A DNA stretch of 64,000 nucleotides from Chrysoperla carnea (GCF_905475395.1 NC_058337.1:117856368-117920367); one strand, 5' to 3'; shown: positions 12,533-28,836, counted from the first letter of the stretch. Made by a program: numbers and translations. Notes: generated from the sequence alone by a model not told the origin.

Positions 12533-14574
12533 TTTTATAGTAAATTCTTTTAATCAATAAATCAATTAAAAATAGCATTTTAAAAAATCGGCTTGACCTT
12601 GACGTGATCACCTTGACCTTCATGGTCAAGGTAAAGGGAAATCCAAGGCTACTTTTAGATTGTAATAGCGTAAACCTACAACTTTTATCTCGAACATTTT
12701 TTTCAATCATTATTTTATAAAATTCAACTGCGTGTTCATCTTTGGACTTCAAAACGACATGAATACAACCCTTATAAAATTGAAGAAACATTATAAACAA
12801 ACTAGTTGACATTTCACCTATGTGTGTACCTGTTTATATATAAACACATATGTATCGTTTAAGTTTAAGGTCTGCTATAGTAGTCATCGTCATGGATCTG
12901 TATGGTGTACCAGGAGAGGAGTGCCTATAAATTCTAAAGCAATAAGAACTTGGGACAACTCTAAATCAACTTGATGTTTTCAACGCCAGACTCTTTTTAT
13001 AATACATTGAGTAAAACGTATAGAAAATATATAAGGATTCTGTACCAGAATTGAATCTAGTATAACGAAGTTATAATTAGTGGAAATAACTAATTTTGTA
13101 TGTCAGATGCTTGTGTTTACGAAATGTTTGTATGATTAATAATATCCGCAACTGGTTCCATACCAAAATAACTTTGGTAATTGAACTTTGGAAATTTGAA
13201 CTTTTGATCTCAAAGAATAAGAACTTTAAAAAATTAAAGGATTAGAGTATGCAAGCCACCAAGGCCCAGTTGAAAGCAAAGAGAAAAAAACCCCGGACTG
13301 TGTTAACTTATGCCCATTATAGGCATGGCCAATTTATAGATTACAAGATGGGCATCATCACAAGGTAAACAAAAGACCCCATTAGAGGCATGGCCAATCG
13401 CTGGATCACAAGGTGGACGTCATCACAGGGTGAACTTAAAGTTCAAAAACTCACATTTAAGTTGTAAAAGTTCTAATTGTACAAGGATCAAATAACATAG
13501 GTTCTAATTGTATAAGGTTCAAATTACAAGTTACAATTTTCATTTCAAGTTATTCTGGTCGAGCATCCCGCAAAAGTCAAAGGAAATTTGGTTTGAATCG
13601 TCATAAAACTGAACTCAATAAATCTATCCCCCCAAACTACATATAATTGGTAATGGGTTATTTTATCGGAAAATAATGGCCAGTAATTTTTAACAAAAAT
13701 TAGTTTTCGTACCACCATTTCAGGAAGTTATGTAAAACAGTAATTGGAAATTGCACATGTAAACGAGGTAGTGCAAAAACTAACTTTTGTAAAAAAAATT
13801 GAGCTACCGTAAAAAAGAAGTATCGAATTAGTCTTTTTTTACACATTGTGTGAATAAAGAAAACATCAACAAATGCGAAAATAGAAAAACTATTTCGAAT
13901 GACGAATTTAATTAGCTCTCAATTTTCTTTATTACCAAACTTTATCATTCCTCCAAAAGGCGGACAAAAAGAATCATAGAAATTTTACTTCTACCTATAC
14001 TAAAGCTTAGAAAGCTTCAAATTTTTCAAAATTTCAAAACAGTCCAATTACATATGTACAGGTCTTTTACGTAAAGGATCCCATGTTGAAATACAAAAAC
14101 AATTCTTTATATATATATATATTTTTATATAAAATAATCACTAACAAGTAGTGATATTCAATTCCTGGAATTTTAAATTCCCGAACACAACAGTTTAAAA
14201 TGTTTTAAAACACGAGAAGAACTAAATCTATTGCTCACTTCAACCTATATGTTATTTTCAAAACGACAACAACGAAAACAACAAAAAACAAACAAAATAA
14301 AAAACAGTCCCATGCATACTCTACAGCCATAGCCATGCTGGCTGCTTTAATCCATAATAGGGGAAAGTGTTACTTTAAGAGGCAGTTTTTGCTTTGATTT
14401 GTAATCTGAACTGCATAAATTGATTCTTTAGTTCTATCTTTCATTACTTATGCATAAGTAGTTATGAATAAGTTGTCGGGTTCTTTTTCTTGCGAAAAAT
14501 TTCCCATTGCTAGCGCTAAAATATCTTGCCGCAATTATTAACTGTGCTACTGGCTTTTTATGAATATCTGTTGT
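12533..14574. other. Gene-free stretch
   Basis: No recognised gene. A local palindrome CCTTGACCTTCATGGTCAAGG lies at about 12612-12632. A 117-residue minus-strand frame (12459-12812) crosses the element border and shows no domain. A tandem repeat at 13315-13435 is listed separately. Confidence 0.45.
13315..13435. repeat. Two-unit tandem repeat, period 65 bp
   Basis: AGGCATGGCCAAT begins at 13321 and again at 13386. The following segments (GGGCATCATCACAAGG and GGACGTCATCACAGGG) also match. Confidence 0.8.
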
Positions 14575-15080
14575 TTAAGGATGTATGAGCGTGTATGATT
14601 AAGTAATTTCAGGTAAACAAATATATTTTTTCAATTTTCATAGTAAAAAGTAAAAACAAATTTTCGATATCTCGTATAATTTTCAAAGTATTGAAATTTT
14701 TTAAAATTATTCAGCTTTGGATATTTCAAAAACCAAGGCAGATATCGAACAATTTTATTCTTATGTTTCGTTTACATTCTTGAAGTTATAATAAATTCAA
14801 CATTAAAGTTGAAAATAAGATAAAAATAATTTCAACTCAAAATCAGCCCTGCTTGTACATTCCTTATATAGATGGAGATGTTACCAATTTTTTTATTCGT
14901 TCCAAGTGAAAATTATAAAAAAACCTTTAAAAATATTTCGTTAATTGACATTTCTCCATCATAATGTATTTTATAACCTAAGCTGAAATTTTCTGTACTT
15001 ATTCTTTGAGTTAAAGTCTGCCTATACAAAAATTTTGAGCCTTTAAATCAAATATTGTTGTAATACTCATACATCCTTAA
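14575..15080. mobile_element. MITE with TTAA termini (family 4, copy 1)
   Basis: The ends are perfect 15-bp inverted repeats: TTAAGGATGTATGAG (14575-14589) and CTCATACATCCTTAA (15066-15080). TTAA at both extremities could be a TTAA target duplication, as in the piggyBac superfamily, leaving GGATGTATGAG as the terminal repeat. That assignment is inferred. The AT-rich interior has no open reading frame of note. A second, 3'-incomplete copy starts at 51456. Confidence 0.82.
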
Positions 15081-18000
15081 CTACTTCTATACGAAATTTT
15101 TACAGTTCAAGGTTTATAAACGTCCATTAACTAATTTCAAAAGCGCAGACTGAGGAACGATTTGACATAATTGAGATGGTTTAAGCAAGTAAGTTTTTCA
15201 AGTAATTAATGTAAAAGAAGATGCATATTGGTGGAAGCGCAAATCAGTGAATTAAACATATCCACTGCTTATAAAATTGTAAGTACTAAATGCTCCCACA
15301 AAAATCACATTAGTGCTTTTTATTTCTGTATCTGTGTATTCATTACACAAAGTTAGACAAACAGGCGCTTCAAAGTTATATCACAAGAAGAAGCGGTTTA
15401 AATTGCCATTCTTTCCCCCATGCACTAATAAAAATATATAAAAAAATAAATATATTTATATAAAAAAATAAACAAAAATAAAATGTCAACGAAGCACTGT
15501 GCTGCAGTTATCCAACTATTTTACCATATTTCTCCATCGTTGAGATATTGGATGAATTTTTTTGTGTATAAAAATGACTTTACTATTCACAAATGATTTA
15601 AAAAATATCCGGAAAGAAAACACCTTAGTTCAATTGAAGCTCGGCTACCAAAGAGGGGTGTTACAAGTTTAACGTATCTAATGTATCAGTGTGCATGTCT
15701 GCGGCATCGCAGCTTCTAAACAAAAGAACCGGTTTTAATTTCTTTAAAGGTAAATTGATCGCCAGTGTTCTTAGTTTAGGATTTAGGGTTCCATGCCAGA
15801 TAACAACTAGAAAAGAGAGAATTTTTATTTTTAAATCTTTAACGGCAGGTTAGACCGATTGGTACTGTAGCATACTTATTATATGAATTTCAAAAATATT
15901 CAAATTAACTAAAAAGTGTAAAAAATGCTAGGTACTTCTGCCAAAATTTAGGAGTGTCTTCAGTCATTTTCTCTTTGTAAGTTATTAAATATTAAAAATA
16001 AATAACATTAACAAATATATTTATTAATATTATTCAAATAATACAAATATTATTAGGTGAGGTTAAATACTTTAAATTAAAAAAAATTTTTAAATAAAAT
16101 AAAAATTCAAAAAAATAATTATAAGATTTGTTATTGAATGAATCGTAGTATCGATTTAAAAAAATGAATAATCTGTCATATAAACTCACACGAATGTTTA
16201 AATTAAACCTAGATTGCTAACGCAAGTACTTATTCATTTTAAGTATAATCAGAAATCGAGCCATCTGCCTTTGCTGTTCTAGGGCTTCTACTTCTAAACT
16301 ATTACGTGTAAGATGACTGTATACATTTATTCTACAATGACTTTTTATTAGAATGATTAAAAATATTTTAGTGTCCAAGTTGCTTTCATAGTGCATAAAA
16401 GCTTGTACGAGAATACGTAAAAACACATTCGACGGAGAAATGTATAAGCTTTTAAACATATATTTTTGTGCGCTGTTTAAGCTTTTAAAAGAAAATTTCA
16501 TGATTCTTCCAAATCTCGACGTAGAGCAGTGAATAGTAATAAAATCTCCTTTGTTTTCAAAAACCACAAGCTAAAAGCATACAATTGAGTTGCTCGGAAA
16601 TACAGTTGTTTAGAATAAAGTCCATTTTTGGACCAAAAATTTTATCTTATTAGGCATTAAGTCTAAACTGTAAACATCTATGTGAATAGCTTGCTGTTTA
16701 TATGAAATAAATTAGTATAAATACTTTTTAGATATACTTATAAATTGATTTTACCATTTGATTAATAGTCTTATATTTAGTGGAACGATCAATCATTCAA
16801 TAATCAATAAATAAATTTATACAATTGATCTCCATTATTATATTTATTATTACATATTTAACATATGAATGAACGTTTTGTAGAAGTACTTCATGTAGGT
16901 AGAAGCTATTTAAAAAAAAAAATAACAAGTCAAGCTAAAGTTAAGCAGCACTTGTTTTGTTTGCACCATGGTGTTGTGGAAAGATCAAGCTGCTTTTGCT
17001 ATTAATACATATTGATAATGCATCCATAATATTTACCAAAAGTTACAAACGGCTGTTTTTTGAAAGTTCATGTTCTGTTTATATATTTATTTTGGGAAAA
17101 TTCTGTCCGATATAATAACTCTAATAAATATAAGATTTTATACAGAAACATATTAGCCGCCAGCCTGACTGAAACTTTCGGCAGTAGAGCTCGCTGTACT
17201 CGCATATAGCTCTGATAAATACCTATTCACAATACCTTAATAATAATAAATAATACCTCAATATTAATCAAATACCTGTTCACAATTCTAGATAAATTTT
17301 CTAATATATCCGCTCAACTTCCTTAATTTTTTCTTAATTATTCCATTCGTTTGCGTGAAACCAGAAGAAATAGGGGTTCATTTATATATATATATAACAG
17401 TAACTACTATATTTAGAGTATTGTGGTTGAAGAGAGATAACTATATTAAAAGAATTTTAAACAAATCTTCATACAATATATATTGTGTAGAGATAAAAAT
17501 TACACATTATTTCACCACAAGCTTATATACTCTTACCGTACGTATAATCCAAAACTTTTTTACAATATTGTAGGAAGACAACAACCTTAAAACAGTAGTA
17601 AATCATTATATAATATTTCATCAATTAATAATATCATTTTAATTCCAAAGGTATGTTAATTAAAAAAAAATACTAGAGGTACCATATGGATTATTTTAAT
17701 TCACCTATCATCTAAAAACCCAACCAAAGTGTTGATGAAACTTTTAAAAACGATTATTAAAATAGGTGCACATGCTGAGAGTTAGTTCATTTCCAAACTA
17801 AAAAAAACTATAAGTTTGTTACCTATATTATATGTGTACATAATAAAACAGGTCCAGCGCTACATGTTCTCCAAAACAAGAAAAAGAAATTATGTTCCTG
17901 CTGTCCAAATCATCAACTATTTTTTGTTTGAATGAATTGATGTATTTCAATCATTTCAATCAATAAATTAAGTATCATTAAATATGCATAATAATCACTT

Positions 18001-19435
18001 AGTACCTTCTTAATCATCAAACGTTTAAATATGGCCGTCAAGCTAACGCTAAGACATTTATCAAAATTATAATTTTTTAAACAAGCTTTTAATAAGGTCC
18101 AAGAGTTGGCCGTAACTGTCTCTGATAACGTTTAATGTTTTTTTTTAATGCACAGTTCTTACAGTTCTAAAATAAGCACTAAGTTTTCTTGCATGCCGTG
18201 TACGTGACAAAAAGTATTCATTGACAGCAGAACACGTAAAAAATGCCAGCAAGTATGAATTTGTCAAAAGGTTTGAAAAAAGATTTGATTGAACAATTTT
18301 GTCGATCCTTTGCCAATAATCGAAAATGCAATTAAAACCAATTATAGAATTTACTCCTAATTAAGGCCTCATGGTCATGCATCTCAAAGTTTAGGCTTGT
18401 GAAGGATGGAATGAACTAAAAATTTTTAATTGATAGATTTCCTTTTGTAACGCGCCACGAACTTAAATTGAAGGCTTTCATCACTGCGATATTCAAGGTC
18501 AAAGCTTGGCTTCATTATTTTCATAAATCCTCGAGACTTTTCATCAGCTTTCTAAAGCACTTCTATAACTTGAATAAACACGAAGGTATGACAAACGTTT
18601 ATCAAAAAGTGCAAAACTTTATAGAAAATCGGATTTGGAAACTACTCATATAACTTAAATAGCGAATCTACAAGCGATCAAGAAATAACCATTCGAATTT
18701 AACTACTTTGTGTTGCAAAAAACAATTCTGTGTTGCAATTTACTTGTGCAAATTATTTACACTTTGCAACAACCATTTATTTGTGTATTGTTTTCGATCC
18801 CTTCTTAAGAGAGTTAAGCTGCTTTGAAGCCACAAACAGATAAATAAACAAATGCTTCACGCATCCTTGACTTTTCGGGAATAAAAACAACAAAATTTTC
18901 ACAAAACAAAACATCTTTATTTAAATATACATCACGTTTCATTAAAAATTGGCATACTTCTTTATAACTCTCTGTGTAGGTATATCATAAAATTCCAATG
19001 TATCATCGTTTGAAAATAATAATGACAGTTATAGTGATATGCAGCTTAGCAATCAACAATAAAAGTGCGCGCACACTATCAAATCATTTTAGTATAAAAA
19101 TTCAACAAGAACACAAGATGAGGTATTATTCATATTATTCTTTCTACAATCAACTAGGTATATAACTCAGCACTCACAGCATCATCAGAAGCATCAAACA
19201 TTGTAATTATCTTTATAAGATACTGTCACGATTGCGTTAAGTATAGTCTTTGCAATTCATTCAATATACTTTAATGCGAATAATTTTATATAAAAAAATA
19301 TTATAATATGGCACAATTCAATATTGGTTAATATTTATTTTATGTATAGAGTGACCACTGAAAGTATATTCTGTTAAGAATATGTGTTTTCAAAATGTTT
19401 TTTCTCAGAGTATTTAGCTTTGTAAAGAAAAATTC
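15081..19435. other. Gene-free stretch
   Basis: No coding sequence is recognised. A 116-residue minus-strand frame at 16217-16567 has no motif I know and no splice context. Only the repeat at 15683-15815 is identifiable. Confidence 0.4.
15683..15815 (+). repeat. Dispersed repeat (family 5, copy 1)
   Basis: It contains GTATCAGTGTGCATGTCTG, an AACCGGTTTTAATTTCTTT stretch, AGTGTTCTTAGTTTAGG and TTTAGGGTTCCATGCC. It resembles 61697-61845 in the same orientation, and in reverse 20165-20345, 52700-52866 and 54785-54968. The family is marked by 'ggttctgtaccc', 'gctacgatg.cac' and 'cagacaggcac' blocks. It is non-coding. Confidence 0.6.
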
Positions 19436-19622
19436 TAATAAAAAGTACTTTTTAGAGACAAGCTTTTATTGTACTAAATAGTAGAAAATAATTGTTCTTA
19501 AGATATCAAGGATGAATCGGATGAATCTTTTCCATATAGTCATGTAAGGAGTGACTCATAAAAAAAATTATTTTCTACTTTTTAGCACAATAAAACCTTA
19601 TCCCTAAAAAAGTATTTTTATT
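19436..19622. repeat. Foldback element, arms about 57 bp
   Basis: The left arm (19436-19493) contains TTTTATTGTACTAAATAGTA and the right arm (19566-19622) contains TACTTTTTAGCACAATAAAA. They pair over most of their length with scattered mismatches. The spacer is about 72 bp. Confidence 0.75.
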
Positions 19623-21700
19623 TTTAATTTACACTTAAAAAATATAAGTATATCAAATATAGTGGAGGCGACGGGAAAATCAGGTCATACCTTGCATTCA
19701 AAAGCCAGTGATTGTTTTATAAAAAATTAGAAAACCTTAAAAAAAAGCACTTGTCTTTCTTTAAGATTTTCTACTTAAATCTCCAACAATAGGTTTCTAT
19801 ACTTTTCAATGAAACATTTGGTGGATAATCAATAAAAGTTACTTTTCCATACCCAATTATTAATTTTACAGATCTTTTGAACACAAAAAAGCGCTTGTTT
19901 TGGTAAATAGCCAAAAAACTTTGCATAGTTGTAGCATCTGTCGAACTCGAGCTATTGAACTTATACGATTTTGGATATCTCGGGGATTCCACACATGCAG
20001 ATAGTTCATCAATGCTACAAAATTGATGGGCCTAATTGATCATTGTTAACCATATACCATCGATTGAATCCTGTTGCTGGGAAATCGCACTTACCTTAAT
20101 TTTTAATCAAATAAGTAATAATCGAATAAAGAGGCAATAAAACTAGTTTTGAAATCGTTGGATTTTTAGGGTACAGAACCCTAAACTCGCACTTGACACA
20201 TAACTAAGAACTCTTCGTTAAATTACCTTTCAAACCAAAAAAATTAAAATCAGTTTATGCGTTTAGGCGCTACGATGCCACAAACAGACAGGCACTCACA
20301 CATAGCGGTCAAACTTATAGCACCCCTTTTTTTTTAGTTCGGGGGTTATAAAAACAATTATTTACTAGTATCCAAGCTTACGTTTTACACAATGAAGAAG
20401 AAAATAAATTTTAATGAGCTGAAAAGTAGAAAATAATTTTTTGGAAACACTCTATATAAATTGAATTTCTGAAAAATGAAAGGTCTATAATATTTATATT
20501 GGTCGATTGTATATTATATATACCTTGTCGATACCTATTTATTAACAATATTGACTACTTTGATTACCTTAGAGTGTAATCAATATTGCACCCCACTTCA
20601 TCAAGAAACAAGATTATATTAGTATACTTATTATCTATATAACACGCTTAAAACTTCATCAGTCAGCAAGCAATGCGAGTGTTGTTATTTTAATTTTAAT
20701 ATCGTTATTTTAATCAGAAAATTAAGCAGGTATTTCTGCCTGAATATGTTAAGATCATCTTTAATGTTTGCCACTTTTTTTTTCATGAAAATTATATTGA
20801 TTTTGAAATATTCACTTTACTAGAACTATTTGAAACAGTTCGTTTAATTTAATTGTTTTTATCCGTAAGAAACAACTTAATCCTGAATAATTGAAGTTTA
20901 TTTTAAAGTTTTTGAACAATCGAATCAGCTTTGTCAGGAAAATTCCACAAGCAAATTACCGTCGAACAGCATAACGACGGAATTGTACCATAAATTTTTG
21001 TTTATATTAAAAATAAAACAATCTGCAAACTTCACATATCGCACAGATACGTGGATGATTTATTAGGAAGTACGAAATAATTTTGTCTCATAAAATGAAT
21101 CGTGTCTAAGACATTTATATAAAAATAAAAAATATAATCGATATTTATTTGCAATTTCATTCCATTTGGCTAAAAAATTAGTGTTTAAATTTAAGCGATT
21201 TTCTTCAGATACAAAAATGTGATTGATGAAAAATCGGATGTAATTTCATTTAATTATTCAAAGAGATTTTTAAGCTTTTTAAAAACAATGATATCTAGCA
21301 CAAGTTTTATCTCCCACCGACACAAAGGCAATATATGGGTATACCTTGATGAATCGAAATTAGGCTTCAAGTCCTTCCTACAAAAGCAGCGTAAGATATA
21401 AACGCCAGACAGTTTATCTTTTTGTATTTTCTAATTCTATGTTTTTTGAAACTTTCACTTTTTTAAAACTTTAAAAACAATTTTGACCGGGGAACGATAA
21501 TATTGCTCATCCACATTTGAGAAGTATTCATTATAAAAATAAATCTACCATAAGTACCTACGCCCTTCTAGGCTTGTTTTCAAATTTCCAATGTACGCAT
21601 CTCCTCAACGTATTTTTGCCGCAACTTTAATGTGGTTGAATTCCTCTAGCTCTGGGGCTAATTTGGCCCACTCCATGAATAACAGGACAGAGCTTTAATT
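19623..21700. other. Gene-free stretch with one family-5 repeat
   Basis: Apart from the repeat at 20165-20345, nothing is identifiable. A 73-residue minus-strand frame at 19771-19992 has no motif or splice context and is not called. Confidence 0.4.
20165..20345 (-). repeat. Dispersed repeat (family 5, copy 2)
   Basis: GGTACAGAACCCTAAACTCG, then AATTACCTTTCAAA, GGCGCTACGATGCCAC and CAGACAGGCACTCACACATA. It is closely matched by 54785-54968 and more loosely by 52700-52866. Confidence 0.7.
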
Positions 21701-22028
21701 CTATGGTTTTACTTCAAGTTGCATTGTTACGGTTGAATCCAAAACTAGATACCTCATATTAACTTTAATAAAAAATTCTGGTTTAATGCGGCAATTATAA
21801 AAGATCATCCCGTGCACTTCGTAGAGTATGGGTAGATCGCTCTTCATCCCAGGAAGAAAAATATTGTGTTTGAGACTGCAGAGACTGGTAATTACCAAAA
21901 AGTTCCCAACTTTTGTCAATATACTAAGTTGATTTTGCGACAATGTACCTTGCTATTATTTCTTTTGCCCGCCTGCATCCTGCTACAACTTTCCATTTCT
22001 GTATAATCTTATCCACTAGCTCGTTAAG
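21701..22028 (-). pseudogene. Fossil of a non-LTR retrotransposon, RNase H/C-terminal part
   Basis: On the minus strand, one frame (22028 down to about 21920) reads ELVDKIIQKWKVVAGCRRAK before a stop. A second frame (21943-21701) reads through SLCSLKHNIFLPGM. These two blocks recall the 'W...CRQAK' and 'TGHCSLKHHLFxxG' segments near the end of the RNase H region in Jockey/R1-group LINEs, in the same order and spacing. The frame change and the internal stop between them mark it as decayed. The assignment rests on pattern resemblance only. Confidence 0.45.
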
Positions 22029-22877
22029 GGTAGAGGTAACTTATTTTCTAGTTATTCCTAGATTTGCTGTCAATTTTGAAAAAAACTCACCATTCAAAAG
22101 TCAAAAATATATCTTCTACGCTTTATTGTTTACCAAATGGAATAACACAAAAAACACTAAAATATAAATTTTATAAACTGATTCACACAACAACTTGTTA
22201 AGAAGTCAACCAAATAAATCTTCTAAGATCCATAATCTTTATACAAATATGATCAATTGATCTGACCAACTTGTGAATGATATATTGATCCATTGGATAC
22301 TTTATAATATATATATATTGGATTATAATAATAATATTTTTTTCCGTTGTGTTATTCATTTATGCGATGGGTTGAGTAAATCACGATTTTATTTTATGCA
22401 CTTACTTAAAAGTATAAAAAGGAAACCCATATTTTTATTCTTAAACGTGTTGGTTTAAAACTAATAAAACGTCATATAGGCATACATATTGTATTTTTAA
22501 ATCATTTGATATTTATTAATATTGACGAATATTTGTAGTAGAAAATCTACAGTAGATATTTAAAATATTACATGACTCAGAATTTTTCATTATTTGTTTT
22601 GCTACCCTGTACTGTGCAATCGCTTAGTAATTGTACTATACTGTATTCAATGCTCGATTTCTAGAAATAGGGGAGCTGGAACGGTAAGCTTCTGTAAGCA
22701 TTTTTCAAGCCTAAATTATTGACCTTAAATTTAATATTTTATTTTACTAAACAAACATGAGTTATATGAAAGTAATAGGAGAAGAAAGAAGCCCGTTTAC
22801 ATGATTGTTTAAGTTGCCTGGCGGTTCTCTGTATACGAATGATATAGGCATTTTAAAGTACTAATTAGGCAGAAAAA
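22029..22877. other. Gene-free stretch
   Basis: No recognised gene or repeat. Short frames at 21943-22167 and 22273-22458 lack any motif. Confidence 0.4.
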
Positions 22878-23065
22878 TCGGACATAATATTTGTTGTTAC
22901 AAACTATGCTTGCCATAAGGTCTCCATGATAAATTCTGTTTTACTAGAAAGAGATGCAAATAAATCTTTGAGGACTTTTATCTTGGTTGTTTCTAGTTAT
23001 TCGAAAAATAATTTTTCTCTGCTGTTTGATATATGACTGAGATTTTATTAAAGCAAAAAAAAATC
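22878..23065 (+). repeat. Dispersed repeat (family 6), inverted partner of 24972-25165
   Basis: About 190 bp. Shared blocks include TAGAAAGAGATRCAAAYAAA, TTATCTTGGTTGTTT and AGTTATTCGAAAAATAATTT plus TTCTCTGCTGTTTG. The partner lies in reverse orientation within intron 2 of the kinase gene, so the pair brackets kinase exons 1 and 2. Confidence 0.85.
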
Positions 23066-23970
23066 ATCAATATTTCCTATTATCGTTTCTCCAAAGAAAC
23101 GGTGAAGTAATACTTCTTTGAGACATTTAGATATTGTACATTATAGGTAATACGCGTTATATGTACTATTAAAAATAAAGCTTGGGAAGCTAGTGGCATT
23201 TTAGTTGACAATATATTTTCAGTAGTGAGAGGTTGGCTCAGAAATCCAATGGTACTACCATTTCTTCTTATCCTTTACCTAAAAGGAAAATGAATTTTTT
23301 AAGAAACACGAAGAGATGTTTGTAAATATACAAATCTGAATTGCTATATTTTCCATCAATTATTCCAATATCCAATATCAAACATGTTTTCTACTGGCGG
23401 CTACTAAGTACCTACTGCCAAATGTGATTCACCAGAAAAAAAGGCAACCTAGAGCGCTTACATTTCGAAAGAGGTATGGCAAAGACACTGTAAAGAAACT
23501 TGGCCCAAATATGCGAATACACACCAATTTAAATTCAATTTAGTAACATTAAAATCGGAAAACTAACCCATTTTTTGTTTAAATTGTATAAAGCTAAGTT
23601 ATCGATCGATAGGAACATTCACCATTGAAGTACCCTCGGTAAAAATAAAATTTTATTTTTAAACTGTCCTCAATTTCTTGTAATACATATATAATTTTTT
23701 TCGATAAATGAAATAAAATTCGTATTCTACAAAATAAATTGTAGAGTATTTGTTTTCACAATTATTTCCTTGGTGCATTAACTTTACTCGGTTCGGTTCT
23801 GATTATTGCAAACCAGCCTTTATAACAAATATCTGTTATTTTTATAGAATAATTACATCGATTTTAATTCAAAATTATGTAATGAAAATTTATTTACAAC
23901 TGATGTTCTTTGAAAAAAACAAGTTCACATTTAAAACTATTGACAAATTGGAATTCCGAATGAATTAAAA
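23066..23970. other. 5' flank of the NEK-like kinase gene
   Basis: Gene-free sequence upstream of the kinase start. No clear TATA or initiator element stands out from the AT-rich background. An in-frame stop (TGA, 23941-23943) precedes the ATG, which supports the start at 23971. Confidence 0.4.
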
Positions 23971-27294
<3,324 letters not shown>

Positions 27295-27444
27295 TTTAGA
27301 ATCAAACTTTACGATTTTATGCAACACTCTCGACTTAAATGTAGTGTAAAAGACTGAAATCTGTTGATCAGACTTTTAAAACTTTTTTTAGCTTTAAATC
27401 ATAATATTTTTAATATTTTAACTATTTTAACTTGTATTTTAACA

Positions 27445-27459
27445 AATAAATATAATAAA
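27445..27459 (+). terminator. Candidate polyadenylation signals of the NEK-like gene
   Basis: Two AATAAA hexamers (27445-27450 and 27454-27459) lie about 150 bp after the stop codon. They are plausible 3'-end signals, though such hexamers are frequent in this AT-rich DNA. Confidence 0.5.
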
Positions 27460-27671
27460 TTGTAGAACATAAAGCTTAATTCCTTGCTGATTATTAATAT
27501 TATGTAATTCGACCAAAAATATTTCAGAAAAATGTCAAACTTACCTTACTTATTCATATTAAAAGATAGGTACTTGAACTTACATGTATACATCGAAACT
27601 TCGAGGATCTGTAATTTATTTTGAAAACAATTATCTCGAATTAATTTAAAGAAATTATACTTACGATTTCA

Positions 27672-27751
27672 TCCAAAGAAAGTAGGTTAGGTTAGAGTGG
27701 CTGTCCTGGGGTGGGACACACTTAGACCATAGGGTCCTCCAAAGAAAGTAG
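27672..27751 (-). mobile_element. 52-bp LINE 3'-end insertion with 14-bp target-site duplication
   Basis: TCCAAAGAAAGTAG occurs exactly at 27672-27685 and 27738-27751. The 52 bp between are, on the minus strand, GGACCCTATGGTCTAAGTGT and onward to GACAGCCACTCTAACCTAAC C. This is the 3' tail of the LINE relic at 43.2 kb. It is an extremely 5'-truncated retrotransposition event. Confidence 0.9.
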
Positions 27752-28520
27752 CTCAAGTAACATTTTATTTTCAAAATATAATGGCATTTTTCAAAATCAA
27801 GGTCTCCGATTTAAAAATTTTTAAGTCTCTCCTTTTCCCCTTAACATAATATTTTTCGTATAATTTGGACATTTCATACTTTCGTTCGAAGACCAAATCA
27901 TTTCATCAGGATCTTTCCTTCCTGGGACCACAAACAAGTGACGAACCCGGATAATTAAGATGAGACCTCAAATGATGGATTAATCGAAAAGGAGGTGTGT
28001 TTGATGTGCTAATTGTATCACTTTGGATAAAGCTAAATTAATACAACGCATCGTCGATTGTTTAAATGACCTTCGAAAATTCCGAACAAAATAAGGATTC
28101 AATTTAATCATTTTTATAAATAACTTTCTTTATAATTTTTCAATTTTTAGAATTAAATTTTTTGTTTTGAGATTCATAAATTGAATCATATTTTAAACAA
28201 CTGTCAAAAAGTGTTCGAAAATTGATGAAGTTGTAAAAAACAGTTTCATTTTCTCCAGTTTATAGAAAATATAAGTTTCCGCGCCAACAATGATTCGTCT
28301 CTTCTGGAAAAACTCTATTAAACCTCCGTAGTCCGGACACCCGTGTAACTTTTGTTAACTTTTTGTTAATATTTTCGAGATGATATTGGTATGAAACGAC
28401 AGCACATTCGCACATTTTCGAAAAATGGTGTCTGCTTAACTGCTTTCTTGATTATGGAATTTCTTAGTATTCGCAATTATTGATTTTTATTGATTAGTTC
28501 GATAATATTGATAGAATCGG
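27752..28520. other. Gene-free stretch
   Basis: No gene, RNA or repeat is recognised. Confidence 0.4.
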
Positions 28521-28836
28521 AATTTTGACAACGCACTATTGTATTTTCGAAGACGCTCCGTCGATTGATACAAATATTATCTCGTTTTGGAATGCGGATT
28601 CCATGCGCAATTGTTTAATTAGGTGTTTAATTAGGAAACAATATATTTGTTTACGAATGCCCGGTCACGGAGATCTCTAATTTTGACAACGCACTCTTGT
28701 ATTTTAGAAGACGCTCCGTCGATTGATACAAATATTATCTCGTTTTGGAATGCAGATTCCATGCGCAATTGTTTAATTAGGTGTTTAATTAGGACACAAT
28801 ATATTTGTTTACGAATGCCCGGTCACGGAGATCTCT
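28521..28836. repeat. Tandem duplication, 2 x 158 bp
   Basis: 28521-28678 and 28679-28836 align without gaps and differ at only four positions that I could find (about 97% identity). Each unit starts AATTTTGACAACGCACT and ends CGGTCACGGAGATCTCT. The low divergence implies a recent event. A 63-residue frame spanning the junction is incidental. Confidence 0.95.

Noticed and set aside
12459..12812. 117-residue minus-strand open frame.
   Set aside because: It spans the boundary of an interspersed element and an unrelated flank, with no domain.
16217..16567. 116-residue minus-strand open frame.
   Set aside because: No domain or family signature and no splice context. Frames of this length arise by chance in a 64-kb window.
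27685..27696. GGTTAGGTTAG as an interstitial insect telomere repeat (TTAGG)n.
   Set aside because: It is the reverse complement of the 3' tail of a LINE insertion bounded by a 14-bp target duplication, and the same tail occurs at 43.28 kb and 58.34 kb.
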